The position numbers and the translations under genes are program-made. The notes under the pieces were generated by a model. It made no database searches. It saw nothing but the letters and a program-made list of their open reading frames with translations, and was not told the origin of the DNA. From a virus, in IMG/VR virus record IMGVR_UViG_3300036772_000129, positions 1 through 46,302 of that record: DNA of 46,302 nucleotides; one strand, given 5' to 3'. Below are positions 6,910 through 13,738 of this stretch, in pieces (position 1 is the stretch's first letter; the number at the start of each line of letters is the position of its first letter).

Positions 6910-6950
6910 TACGTTATGTATACAAAATTTGTAATGTATACGTATTGTTA
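6882..6950. promoter_or_regulatory. OL operator cluster
   Basis: Three related sites are visible: GTATACGTATCGTATTC (6882-6898), CAATACGTTATGTATAC (6907-6923, opposite orientation) and GTATACGTATTGTTA (6936-6950). A near match, GAATACGATATGTATAC, lies at pR (9240-9256). The shared sequence at both early promoters identifies them as CI/Cro operators. Binding itself is inferred. Confidence 0.8.
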
Positions 6951-6973
6951 TGATTTATATGTGTATTTATTTT
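6945..6973 (+). promoter_or_regulatory. Possible divergent promoter beside pL
   Basis: TTGTTA (6945-6950), a 17-base spacer and TATTTT (6968-6973) point rightward at the small gene starting at 7031. The -35 lies inside the third operator-like repeat, so CI or Cro could control it. The -10 is weak. Confidence 0.4.
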
Positions 6974-7030
6974 TAATATGAGTGTCGTGGATATTTTTAT
7001 GGTGCTAAAGTGAGCAAAACAGGAGGGAAT

Positions 7031-7222
7031 ATGGAAAAGAACGCGATCGGCTACAACGACCTATGCGAAGCGGTGGGAAAGGCAACGCTGAATTTGGTGT
7101 CTTATGAGCAAGAGGTGAAGAAGGAGTACATCATTTCGATGTTGGAATCTTTCGCTCAGATAGAGTACGACGAGAAGAGAAGGGCGACGTACATGATGGC
7201 AGCGGAGGCAATGAAGGAGTGA
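7031..7222 (+). CDS. Small protein divergent from pL (63 aa)
   Basis: The frame is open from 7010, but AGGAGGGA directly precedes the ATG at 7031, which I take as the start (MEKNAIGYNDLCEAVG). The product is helical and charged, with no membrane segment or known motif. It is transcribed away from pL and convergent with the ParA-like gene, on the opposite strand from everything else between N and cro. Its possible promoter overlaps a CI/Cro-type operator, so it may be silent in the lysogen or during lytic growth depending on which protein binds. Confidence 0.65.
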   Translation: MEKNAIGYNDLCEAVGKATLNLVSYEQEVKKEYIISMLESFAQIEYDEKRRATYMMAAEAMKE

Positions 7223-7227
7223 GGGCA

Positions 7228-7254
7228 ATAAAAACCCCGCTCGGCGGCGGGGTT
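7228..7254 (-). terminator. Terminator after the ParA-like gene
   Basis: On the minus strand AACCCCGC, a six-base loop and GCGGGGTT are followed by TTTTTATT. It closes the ParA-like transcript. The plus-strand side of the hairpin has no U-run, so termination of the convergent small gene is less sure. Confidence 0.85.
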
Positions 7255-7259
7255 AAGAG

Positions 7260-8381
7260 TCAAGATGTTAGTTTAATAATTCTTAGTGCTAGGGCTTCAA
7301 ATTGATCTGCAAAATTATCTCTGCTCTTTTTCATGGTGTTAAGAGCGTGACCAAATTGTTTTGAATCAGCAATTTGCTGGTCGCTCAAAGAGAAAATTGG
7401 GGTAGATAATTGCTGACTTATGGCAATTAATGAATTGAAATCAGCAATGTGTGCCAAATCATAAGCCTCTAGGTCAGAACCCGTCTCATCCAGGGCATCT
7501 TGGATTAACTCTCGACTGATAGTGCAATTTAGTGTGGCTAGCTTTGGCACTAGGGTTTTGTCCACTGCGTCCCTAATGCTTGTTATCCACTTCTCAAAGG
7601 ATTTTGCCGGCATTCCATTCCTAGGTCGATATCTTTGCTGAATTGTCCCAAGAAATTTTGGCTGGTTGTTTATAAAGTTAGCCGCATTGTTGCTACCTTC
7701 ATTATCTTCTTTAAATCTTTTTAGCTCTCTATGCCATTTTGGAATATTTTTGGAAAGTGAACTTACTGCTTGCCAGCAGAAAAAATCAGGTGTAGTGGGA
7801 ACTATAAAGTAATCGCTAGACATGAGCATTACTTCATTCAGACCACCAACATTTGGACTTAAATCATAAAGGATATAATCAATGTTATTAGCAGTTGCTA
7901 TAGCTTGTAATAACTTTGGTAAATTACCGGGTATATTTCTAGTTGCTGGGATGCCTGCTGCAATTTTTAATGAAACACTAATTTGTGAGTCTAAGTCAGC
8001 TACATCTAAATGACCTGCCAACAGAAATAAGTTTTCATTCAGTGTCTTGTGGATTTTCCCTGTGTCTTGGGATAAATATGCATCTGGCTGCCCGCCGTTA
8101 ATTAAAAAATCAACAATTGGCCCCATTGTTAGGTTTTGGCGGCTCGCATAAAATGCATCAAGTCCATCCTCTATAGCGTCAAAACCTAACACCATTCCGG
8201 TAAGGTTACACTGGGAGTCCAAGTCAACCATGAGAACCTTTTTCCCGATGCTTGCAAGACTCCAACCTAAGTTAAAGGTGGTTGTAGTTTTACTCACCCC
8301 ACCTTTATGGTTAAAAAAACATATTGATTTTGTCATGTCAATTCCAGGGTTTTCAGTTTCTTTTGTAGCTATAATTTCCAT
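7260..8381 (-). CDS. ParA/MinD-type ATPase in the rex position
   Basis: A 373-residue protein of the ParA family. It has a deviant Walker A (HKGGVSKTTTT, residues 25-35), Walker A' (VDLDSQCNLT, 52-61) and a Walker B-like strand (IDYILYDLSPNVGG) followed by VPTTPDFF. ParA proteins are ATP-switched dimers that usually partition plasmids with a ParB and parS site; no ParB or parS repeats are visible. At 373 residues it is longer than plain ParA/Soj because of a helical C-terminal extension. It has its own AT-rich upstream region and terminator and lies between cI and N, where lambda carries rexAB. A role in exclusion or lysogen maintenance is inferred only. ATG at 8381 follows AAGG; an in-frame ATG at residue 16 is an alternative. 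Confidence 0.85.
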   Translation of the reverse strand: MEIIATKETENPGIDMTKSICFFNHKGGVSKTTTTFNLGWSLASIGKKVLMVDLDSQCNLTGMVLGFDAIEDGLDAFYASRQNLTMGPIVDFLINGGQPDAYLSQDTGKIHKTLNENLFLLAGHLDVADLDSQISVSLKIAAGIPATRNIPGNLPKLLQAIATANNIDYILYDLSPNVGGLNEVMLMSSDYFIVPTTPDFFCWQAVSSLSKNIPKWHRELKRFKEDNEGSNNAANFINNQPKFLGTIQQRYRPRNGMPAKSFEKWITSIRDAVDKTLVPKLATLNCTISRELIQDALDETGSDLEAYDLAHIADFNSLIAISQQLSTPIFSLSDQQIADSKQFGHALNTMKKSRDNFADQFEALALRIIKLTS

Positions 8382-8502
8382 TTATTATACCTTAACAGTG
8401 TGTTTTATATACTCAATTAATTGAAATATATCCCCTGGGATAATAATTATTCACATTTTAATTATTTTAAAATAGTCAGAACTATAAAATGCCCCCTGCT
8501 AC
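8382..8502 (-). promoter_or_regulatory. AT-rich promoter region of the ParA-like gene
   Basis: These 120 bases between cI and the ParA-like gene are very AT-rich and hold no gene. On the minus strand there are TATAAAA and TATAAT hexamers within 35 bases of the ATG, but no well-spaced -35 stands out. No terminator separates it from cI, so co-transcription from pRM is also possible. Confidence 0.4.
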
Positions 8503-9171
8503 CTAAAACGTATCCTCAGGCCACTGGGCTTTGATCACCTTTCCGATGATGCGGCAGTTAATTCCGCACTCTAGGCTTTGATAACGCGGGTTAGGGTTGA
8601 GTGGCTCAAGCCAAGGCTTACCATCTTCAATGACAAATCGCTTGAATGTCACGGCCGCATCGTTATCAATCCCGGCAACGCAGTAATCGCCAGAAACAAC
8701 GTCCTCAGCAGGATCCACAAGGATTAGCATCCCCTCGGGAAAGCTAGGGCGACTGCCAGTTGGAGCTGTCATCGAGTGACCCTCAACAACTAGCCAGAAA
8801 GCCATGTCGCTAGCCTTTTTGGTTGTGCTAACCCATTCCTCTGCATCTTTCTCAGTAAAGCTGCCAACGGCACTGAATGATCCAGCTTGAACGCTAGTGA
8901 ATAGAGGGTATGAATACTGAGGTTCAGGAGGCAAGGTGTCTGGGTTTTCACCATGCTGCAAACTGAATGTTCCATCAGTATTGAAAACAGGGTCTTTAAT
9001 TCCTAAACGATTAAAGATTGCCGATATTTCTTGCAGTGTCGGCTGCCTTCTTCCATTGAGCCAATGGCTAACCGCCCCCTTAGTTATCCCTAAGTGAACA
9101 GCGATATCTTCCTGTGTAACGCCCAGAGCCTTCATGCGCTCTTTGGCTAAGTCATACCATGTCATTTTCAT
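8503..9171 (-). CDS. cI: CI-type prophage repressor (XRE + S24 peptidase)
   Basis: A 222-residue repressor. Residues 7-57 form a helix-turn-helix (TQEDIAVHLGITKGAVSHWL) and residues 88-220 a LexA-like S24 domain. The self-cleavage site is intact as A96-G97 (VQAGSFS), with nucleophile S133 (GHSMT) and general base K177 (TFKRF), so the prophage should be inducible through RecA. It is divergent from cro across a shared operator region and should repress pL and pR. Its -10 lies so close to the ATG that pRM transcripts should begin at or next to the start codon, as in lambda. Confidence 0.95.
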   Translation of the reverse strand: MKMTWYDLAKERMKALGVTQEDIAVHLGITKGAVSHWLNGRRQPTLQEISAIFNRLGIKDPVFNTDGTFSLQHGENPDTLPPEPQYSYPLFTSVQAGSFSAVGSFTEKDAEEWVSTTKKASDMAFWLVVEGHSMTAPTGSRPSFPEGMLILVDPAEDVVSGDYCVAGIDNDAAVTFKRFVIEDGKPWLEPLNPNPRYQSLECGINCRIIGKVIKAQWPEDTF

Positions 9172-9177
9172 AGCCTA

Positions 9178-9206
9178 ATTATACATTCTGTATAGAACAC
9201 TCTAAA
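9178..9206 (-). promoter_or_regulatory. pRM: Repressor maintenance promoter pRM
   Basis: On the minus strand TTTAGA (9206-9201), a 17-base spacer and TATAAT (9183-9178) point at cI. The predicted start falls at about 9171, the first base of the cI ATG, predicting a leaderless mRNA. The palindrome TATACATTCTGTATA (9180-9194), a likely OR3, overlaps the promoter. Confidence 0.7.
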
Positions 9207-9256
9207 GTCACAAACCGTATATATTCATTTGCTGTTATTGAATACGATATGTATAC
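9180..9256. promoter_or_regulatory. OR operator region
   Basis: The region holds the palindrome TATACATTCTGTATA (9180-9194), a middle site around AAACCGTATATATTC (9212-9226) and GAATACGATATGTATAC (9240-9256). The last closely matches the sites at pL. Three sites between divergent cI and cro is the lambda arrangement; the middle one is the least regular. Confidence 0.75.
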
Positions 9257-9257
9257 T
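9229..9257 (+). promoter_or_regulatory. pR: Early promoter pR
   Basis: TTGCTG (9229-9234), a 17-base spacer and TATACT (9252-9257) point at cro. An operator-like repeat covers the spacer and -10. The -10 hexamer and spacing are the same as at pL. Confidence 0.85.
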
Positions 9258-9280
9258 TCGTTTTAAATAAGGAGGAATAC

Positions 9281-9490
9281 ATGAATAAATTGCGAGATAT
9301 TCGCGAAACCCTTGGGCTAACACAGTCAGATCTCGCTCAGTTGGCTGGCTGCACTCCAGGGACTATCAGCCACTATGAGACTGGGCGTCGCGGAATGGAC
9401 ATACATCAATGTCGTCAGTTTGTCGAAATTTTTAACCGCTTAGGGGCAAGCGTCGGCTTGGATGACGTTTTCCCACCCAAGGCCGCTTAA
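9281..9490 (+). CDS. cro: Cro-type repressor
   Basis: A 69-residue single-domain XRE protein (MNKLRDIRETLGLTQSDLAQ, then TPGTISHYETGRRG as the recognition region). It has no peptidase domain, as expected for Cro, which represses pRM and tempers pL and pR during lytic growth. The first gene from pR, it has AGGAGGAAT directly before the ATG. Its helix-turn-helix resembles XRE Cro proteins such as those of P22-like phages more than lambda Cro. Confidence 0.9.
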   Translation: MNKLRDIRETLGLTQSDLAQLAGCTPGTISHYETGRRGMDIHQCRQFVEIFNRLGASVGLDDVFPPKAA

Positions 9491-9497
9491 GTAACAC

Positions 9498-9560
9498 CGC
9501 TCTTTAACAGTCATAGCCTCCCTGCCGCAATGTGGGGAAACCCCAACCACCTACCGGTGG
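9498..9560 (+). promoter_or_regulatory. nutR: nutR: consensus boxA with hairpin candidates
   Basis: CGCTCTTTAACA at 9498-9509 is a perfect boxA. Downstream are two hairpins: TGGGG-AAA-CCCCA and ACCACC-TACC-GGTGGT. One of them should be the boxB bound by N, but neither resembles the lambda boxB loop and both lie farther from boxA than in lambda. The second or both could also act as the tR1 terminator. Confidence 0.7.
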
Positions 9561-9584
9561 TGTAACTATTTATTCAACACGGAA

Positions 9585-9617
9585 ATTTTAATCAATGGAA
9601 CATGCAAGTTATAGCAA
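9585..9617 (-). promoter_or_regulatory. pRE: CII-activated promoter pRE
   Basis: On the minus strand TTGC-TATAAC-TTGC (9617-9604) is an exact TTGC-N6-TTGC CII-binding repeat. A -10 of TAAAAT (9590-9585) lies 17 bases beyond the hexamer between the repeats. It overlaps the start of cII and fires leftward through cro antisense toward cI, exactly as lambda pRE does. Confidence 0.88.
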
Positions 9618-9882
9618 GCGCATCAACGAAGTGGAGACAGAACTCCGCTGCAGGATGATGCAGAAGACTAACCGAGAGTTAGCAAAGCAAGCAGGGTGGC
9701 ACGAATCGAAAGTAAGCCGCCTCAATATCCGAGACATGGCAACGATGTTCGTACTGCTAGAGAAGGTATGGGAAACCAGTTTGATTCGTGAGGTAGCGCG
9801 TCAGGCTGTGGAATCGGTATTGCCACAAAAGAAAAAGTCGCCGGTGGCAGCCGACGACTCTCAGATCACTATGACTTTCTAG
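9595..9882 (+). CDS. cII: CII-type transcription activator
   Basis: A 95-residue CII protein with the helix-turn-helix TNRELAKQAGWHESKVSRL (about residues 25-43) and a C-terminus ending QITMTF, matching lambda CII (QIQMEF). It activates pRE to start repressor synthesis when CIII protects it from FtsH. A perfect CII box overlaps its own 5' end. The lysine run QKKKSP lies before the flexible tail that FtsH recognises in lambda. The start ATG follows a weak ribosome site. Confidence 0.93.
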   Translation: MEHASYSKRINEVETELRCRMMQKTNRELAKQAGWHESKVSRLNIRDMATMFVLLEKVWETSLIREVARQAVESVLPQKKKSPVAADDSQITMTF

Positions 9883-9912
9883 TACTGGATCAATTCACAG
9901 GAGTAATAATAC

Positions 9913-10563
9913 ATGAAAAATATTTCGGCAGCAAAAAGTAAGAAAGTCGTTTGCTGGGTAATACAAGAAGACGATGAAGGTAGTTGTGAGATTGTCTTTC
10001 ATCATCATCGACTGGCAGCGCGCCGCATGGGCATTAATGCACATGGTGGTTGTGATGGTGAATTTTGTGGTTACACCATTCGCCGCGCACCTGAATTCGA
10101 CCAATATGCTGAGAAGGGTTTTGTGCCAATTAAGGCGTTGATAGATGCGGGGTGGTGGGTCACCACTGTTGACGGAGTTCGTATTTGCGACGATGACTGT
10201 GACGACGAAGCATCTTTCGATTATGAAAAACTGGTTTTCAGTCTGGATGAAAAGTCTGTGTTCTTGGATATGGCCTCATGTCATGAGTACGCACTTGTAA
10301 TCAATGATCGTAACCATAAATATTCATGCTTTAAAAAGTCGGTTACTGAGGCATGGCCTGAGCTTGAATTCATTAAATGGCAGGGTGGTTTTCCATGGGT
10401 CACCTTCTCGACATCGTTCATGTTCCCGGGCGCTAAATATGGCGGTTCAATCCATTGGGACTCAGACAAACCGCTTGAACCTTCTGAAATGAGAATGGCG
10501 AACGGCGACAAGGAAGCATGGGACGTATTTTACAAAGAAATCCGGCCGGAGGCTGCTGCATGA
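9913..10563 (+). CDS. Early phage protein of unknown function
   Basis: A 216-residue soluble protein between cII and O. It has an N-terminal beta-rich part, an acidic cysteine-containing loop (ICDDDCDDEASFDYE, about residues 95-110) and aromatic-rich C-terminal strands. CAGGAG precedes the ATG. The stop overlaps the O start (ATGA), so it is coupled to replication. I do not recognise the family. The acidic loop could bind metal, but a single cysteine pair is weak evidence. Confidence 0.75.
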   Translation: MKNISAAKSKKVVCWVIQEDDEGSCEIVFHHHRLAARRMGINAHGGCDGEFCGYTIRRAPEFDQYAEKGFVPIKALIDAGWWVTTVDGVRICDDDCDDEASFDYEKLVFSLDEKSVFLDMASCHEYALVINDRNHKYSCFKKSVTEAWPELEFIKWQGGFPWVTFSTSFMFPGAKYGGSIHWDSDKPLEPSEMRMANGDKEAWDVFYKEIRPEAAA

Positions 10564-11468
10564 ATACCGCCGAAGTAATAAGTTTTCCCAAAAAAACCGA
10601 ACAAACAGGGGGTCGTATGGCTGACCTGTCCAACGGGTATACAAAGGTCGCCAACGAGATTCAGCAGCTAAAACCACGCCTCAGAATGTCAGGAAGGGAG
10701 TGGCAATGTTTCGAGGCGGTGATCTGGCTCACCTACGGATGGAATAAGAAACAGGACAGGGTGACGAACACGGTAATCGCCGAGCTGACAGGTTTGAGCG
10801 ACACACATGTATCGGATGCTATCAGGGCTTTAGCAGAGAGGAATATCATCTTTAGCCAGAAGCAGGGAGTGATGAAACTTGTTGGGGTAAACACCGAATT
10901 ATCTGGATGGATTTTAGACAAACCGAAAACGGGAAGAAAGTTCCCGAAAACGGGAAAATCATTCCCAGAATCAGGAAAAGTGTTCCCGAAAACGGTAGAC
11001 ACCCAATACAAGAACAAGAACAGTAATAAAAACCCTTCGTCCGATGATTCTCTCGAATCACCTGACAAGCCCATTTCAAAGTTTCTCTCATCTCATCCAG
11101 ATGCGTTTGTTTACTCATCCACTGGATCCAAGTGGGGGACTCAGGAAGACGACAGGGCTAGTCGCTGGATTTACGAGAAGGTCTGCGTGGTTGATGCATC
11201 AGCAAAAGAACCCAACTGGGCAGACTGGGCAAACGTAGTTCGACTGATGAGACAACAAGATAACCGAACGCACAAAGAGATTTGTGAGTTATTCCTCTGG
11301 GCAAACCGAGATTCGTTCTGGTGCTCAAACATCCTATCCCCAGCAGCTCTGCGGAAAAAATGGGGAACCCTATCAGCCCAGATGGGCAAACCAAACCGAA
11401 GCCAACGACCAAGCGCTGATCCGGTACCACACTGGAACAGCAAAGAATCATGGGAGGATTTCATATGA
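10560..11468 (+). CDS. O: Replication initiator O
   Basis: A 302-residue O-type initiator that binds origin iterons and recruits P and host DnaB. Residues 25-105 form the winged-helix O domain (YTKVANEIQQLKPRLRMSGR, TYGWNKKQDRVTNTVIAELT). Iterons encode a 7-residue period (FPKTGKS, FPESGKV) near residues 122-147, and the C-terminal part (NWADWANVVRLMRQQ, WCSNILSPAALRKKW) matches lambda O. An upstream in-frame ATG at 10518 exists, but the ATG at 10560 has GGAGG and overlaps the preceding stop. Confidence 0.93.
   Translation: MNTAEVISFPKKTEQTGGRMADLSNGYTKVANEIQQLKPRLRMSGREWQCFEAVIWLTYGWNKKQDRVTNTVIAELTGLSDTHVSDAIRALAERNIIFSQKQGVMKLVGVNTELSGWILDKPKTGRKFPKTGKSFPESGKVFPKTVDTQYKNKNSNKNPSSDDSLESPDKPISKFLSSHPDAFVYSSTGSKWGTQEDDRASRWIYEKVCVVDASAKEPNWADWANVVRLMRQQDNRTHKEICELFLWANRDSFWCSNILSPAALRKKWGTLSAQMGKPNRSQRPSADPVPHWNSKESWEDFI
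10920..11003. other. ori: Replication origin: four 21-bp iterons in O
   Basis: Four head-to-tail 21-base units start at 10920, 10941, 10962 and 10983. The best copy contains the palindrome TTCCCGAAAACGGGAA; the third is the most diverged. An AT-rich stretch (AAGAACAAGAACAGTAATAA) follows at about 11009, the expected unwinding region. Origin iterons inside the O coding sequence are the lambda arrangement. Confidence 0.85.
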
Positions 11469-12172
11469 CACATCGACTGATGAGCGCTATCGCAAACCGA
11501 GATGGTTCGGCGCTGGCCAGAATGTCCAACCCAGCTACACAGGCAATGCAGGGGGTAGTTAATCCTGATGCTGAAAACTTGGTTGATGCTCTGTTTCGCC
11601 AGCTAAAGCAGGTGTTCCCAGCGGCAAGCCAAACCAACCTGCGTAGACCTGAAGACGAGAACGCAGCAAAAAAACAGTGGATTGCTGCATTCGCTGAGAA
11701 TGGAATCCGAACCAGAGAGCAGCTATCTGCGGGGATGCAGCATGCGCGATCCAGTGAGTCTCCGTTCTGGCCTTCACCCGGTCAATTTATCGCATGGTGC
11801 AAGCAAGGTGTTCTGAAAGCTAACGGCTTGCCCAGCAGCGAAGAGCTGTATGGATTAGTGATGGAGTACTGCGCTAACCGTGGCTTGTATTCGTCACCCG
11901 AGTCCTATCCGTGGCCTAGCAACGCGACTTACTGGATGGTGACAAAGTTATATTCGCAGATGCGCGGCAAGAACCAGTCTGAATCAGAACTCCGCAAGAG
12001 TTGCACTGAAGAGTTGGTGATCATGGGGCGGCGCATTGAGTCTGGTGAAGAAATACCAAAGCCGGTTGTTCAGTTGGAAAAGCTACACATTCCGATCAGC
12101 AATGAAGCTGGGCTACAGAAAATTGCAGATATTCGCAAAAAGCTAAACCTACCGCGCAGAGGTCAGCAATGA
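11465..12172 (+). CDS. P: Replication protein P (helicase loader)
   Basis: A 235-residue homologue of lambda P, which takes DnaB helicase from the host and delivers it to the O-bound origin. Matching segments include KKQWIAAFAENGIRTREQL, FWPSPGQFIAWCKQG, EYCANRGLYSSPESYPWPSN and the C-terminal KIADIRKKLNL. The frame is open from 11450, but the ATG at 11465 overlaps the O stop as ATGA and has GGGAGG upstream. Its length is almost that of lambda P. Confidence 0.93.
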   Translation: MTHRLMSAIANRDGSALARMSNPATQAMQGVVNPDAENLVDALFRQLKQVFPAASQTNLRRPEDENAAKKQWIAAFAENGIRTREQLSAGMQHARSSESPFWPSPGQFIAWCKQGVLKANGLPSSEELYGLVMEYCANRGLYSSPESYPWPSNATYWMVTKLYSQMRGKNQSESELRKSCTEELVIMGRRIESGEEIPKPVVQLEKLHIPISNEAGLQKIADIRKKLNLPRRGQQ

Positions 12173-12339
12173 GCAAGTGTTGCATGTGTCACCAGCATCT
12201 CGAATACGGCGACGGCCTCACGTATCACGGATTCACATCATGTGAGACGCACTATGATGGAATGGTTTATCGCGTTGATTCTTGGCGAGCAGATGCCTTT
12301 GAAACCGAAGCTCAGGAGCTGCGTGATGTCAAAAATTAG
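12169..12339 (+). CDS. Small cysteine-rich protein after P (56 aa)
   Basis: An open frame starting at ATG 12169, overlapping the P stop (ATGA) and ending at TAG 12339. It begins MSKCCMCHQHLEYGDGLTYH, with a CxxC pair and later cysteine and histidines (SCETHYD), suggesting one small zinc site. The next gene starts inside its last codons. Such short zinc proteins are common between P and the nin genes. No function is known. Confidence 0.7.
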   Translation: MSKCCMCHQHLEYGDGLTYHGFTSCETHYDGMVYRVDSWRADAFETEAQELRDVKN

Positions 12340-12748
12340 AACGGTTATCTCACATATCGAAAAGCATGGCGCGTCGCCGATGGGGGAAATATGCAGAGGT
12401 ACTGGATTTAGCGTCAGAGAAGTTAACTCAAGCCTGAGATACCTAGCCAGAATCGGAATGCTTACAAAGACTGGGGATCGCGGTCACTATCTGTATGGAA
12501 TCCCTGAAGCACCAAAACATGCCAAAACCAAGCCGCCAACCCGCAAGAAAACAGTCATTACAGCAAAAGACAATACAGTAACCATCGGGGCCAAGAAGCA
12601 GGAAATCGAACAGCTGATTAATCGTGGATTGGTTCGTCGAGCACAAACGGCAATATCTAGTCTTATTGCTGAAGCTAGGGATCTGGACACCGTAAATTGG
12701 GCGATGGACAAGGGCAACGCTTGCGGCTTCAGAGCCAAATACTTTTAG
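12326..12748 (+). CDS. Winged-helix phage protein
   Basis: A 140-residue protein. Residues 1-60 (TVISHIEKHGASPMGEICRG, REVNSSLRYLARIGML, GHYLYG) have the pattern of a winged helix with a beta wing, suggesting DNA binding. A basic linker (KTKPPTRKKT) leads to a helical C-terminus. The ORF is open from 12242, but AGGAG eight bases before ATG 12326 decides the start. It may be a small regulator in the nin region; the target is unknown. Confidence 0.7.
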   Translation: MSKIRTVISHIEKHGASPMGEICRGTGFSVREVNSSLRYLARIGMLTKTGDRGHYLYGIPEAPKHAKTKPPTRKKTVITAKDNTVTIGAKKQEIEQLINRGLVRRAQTAISSLIAEARDLDTVNWAMDKGNACGFRAKYF

Positions 12749-12757
12749 GAGATAGTG

Positions 12758-13132
12758 ATGACAAGTCGTGAACAGTTTGAAGAGATATTTAGAAAAGCAT
12801 ATCCAAATATTCCGCAATCGCACAAAGACACAATGCTGGAGTGGTATAACCACGGCACTGATGATGAACCCGAGTGGGGATATTACTCACTGCTTGCTCG
12901 TCAGGCGTTTGAGTGGTGGGAACTATCCCGCAAAGCTGTGGAAGTAGAGTCTACAACGCAACATGTGGCACAAGAGAAGAGTAAGCCGTATGCGTGGGCT
13001 ATTGAGCATAAAGTTGGTTTGCCAACAGTTGTATTCAACAAGCCAAACACCAATAGCTGGGCATTCAAAGACGCCGTGATTAAAGAGTTGTATGAGACAC
13101 CGGATCTGGAGAAAAGCGATGACAAGTCGTGA
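12758..13132 (+). CDS. Nin-region protein, first of two related genes
   Basis: A 124-residue protein beginning MTSREQFEEIFRKAYPNIPQ, with a tryptophan-rich middle (AFEWWELSRKAVEVE) and a helical C-terminus. The same N-terminal text and the motif W-x-(6-7)-SR-x-AVEVE recur in the next gene, so the two share an ancestral module. The GTG at 12755 is in frame, but AGGAG is spaced for ATG 12758. The function is unknown; similar MTSREQFE proteins are common in lambdoid phages. Confidence 0.7.
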   Translation: MTSREQFEEIFRKAYPNIPQSHKDTMLEWYNHGTDDEPEWGYYSLLARQAFEWWELSRKAVEVESTTQHVAQEKSKPYAWAIEHKVGLPTVVFNKPNTNSWAFKDAVIKELYETPDLEKSDDKS

Positions 13133-13394
13133 ACAGTTTGAAGCGTGGTTTAAGCCACGAAAAGAGAGGATGAAAAACGATGGCATTGGCACTCTTAACA
13201 TCGTTAGGTATTGCGGTATGGCTTGGGTGGGCTGGCAAGCAAGCCGAGAGGCGGTGGAGGTTGAGTTGCCAGAAGAGGCTAGATGTAGATTTAAATATCC
13301 AGAAGCGGAAGCTCAGTGTGATGGATTTAACGATGCGCTTAGCCAGTGCCTTGATGCCATTGAATCCGCTGGCATCAAGGTTAAGGGGGAGTGA
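13119..13394 (+). CDS. Nin-region protein, second of two related genes
   Basis: A 91-residue protein beginning MTSREQFEAWFKPRKERM with the motif GWQASREAVEVELP, paralogous in its first half to the gene just upstream. It overlaps the upstream gene by 14 bases. About 24 bases at its start repeat the start of that gene almost exactly. The ATG at 13119 is chosen over an upstream in-frame codon because it matches that conserved start. No enzymatic motif is seen. Confidence 0.7.
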   Translation: MTSREQFEAWFKPRKERMKNDGIGTLNIVRYCGMAWVGWQASREAVEVELPEEARCRFKYPEAEAQCDGFNDALSQCLDAIESAGIKVKGE

Positions 13395-13738
13395 TGTCTA
13401 ATTTAGCAATGAAAGTCCTTAAGTGGATGGGCAAAGGTAACGTCGGTATTAGCTCTGCGACTATGGCAGCAATCGCCTGTGGTCTGGATAGACCGATTTA
13501 TGGGAGCCACTTTGGCAAACCGCATGATCCGTCAGACCTTCGCCGATGCATGTTACTAGTGGATGAGATTCCAGAGATACGCGACCACTTCCCTGCCATA
13601 GCGGAAAAATGTCCAGCGCTCTCTCCAGTGCTGGAAAAGTGGGATGATTTGATTGCATGCCTCAGATCTGAAATAGCATCCGGCACCGGCAGGGCACCGA
13701 AAACTTACGCCATGATGGACGAAATACAGGGGGAGTGA
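13394..13738 (+). CDS. Nin-region protein of unknown function
   Basis: A 114-residue protein beginning MSNLAMKVLKWMGKGNVGIS, mostly helical, with the segment FGKPHDPSDLRRCMLLVDEI near residue 42. Proteins with SSATMAAIA and PSDLRRC motifs are common lambdoid nin-region products of unknown role. GGGGAG precedes the ATG, and the neighbouring stop and start codons overlap on both sides. Confidence 0.7.
   Translation: MSNLAMKVLKWMGKGNVGISSATMAAIACGLDRPIYGSHFGKPHDPSDLRRCMLLVDEIPEIRDHFPAIAEKCPALSPVLEKWDDLIACLRSEIASGTGRAPKTYAMMDEIQGE

Noticed and set aside
10518-10559. Upstream start for O
   Set aside because: The earlier ATG lies deep in the preceding gene without a ribosome site, while 10560 has GGAGG and an ATGA overlap.
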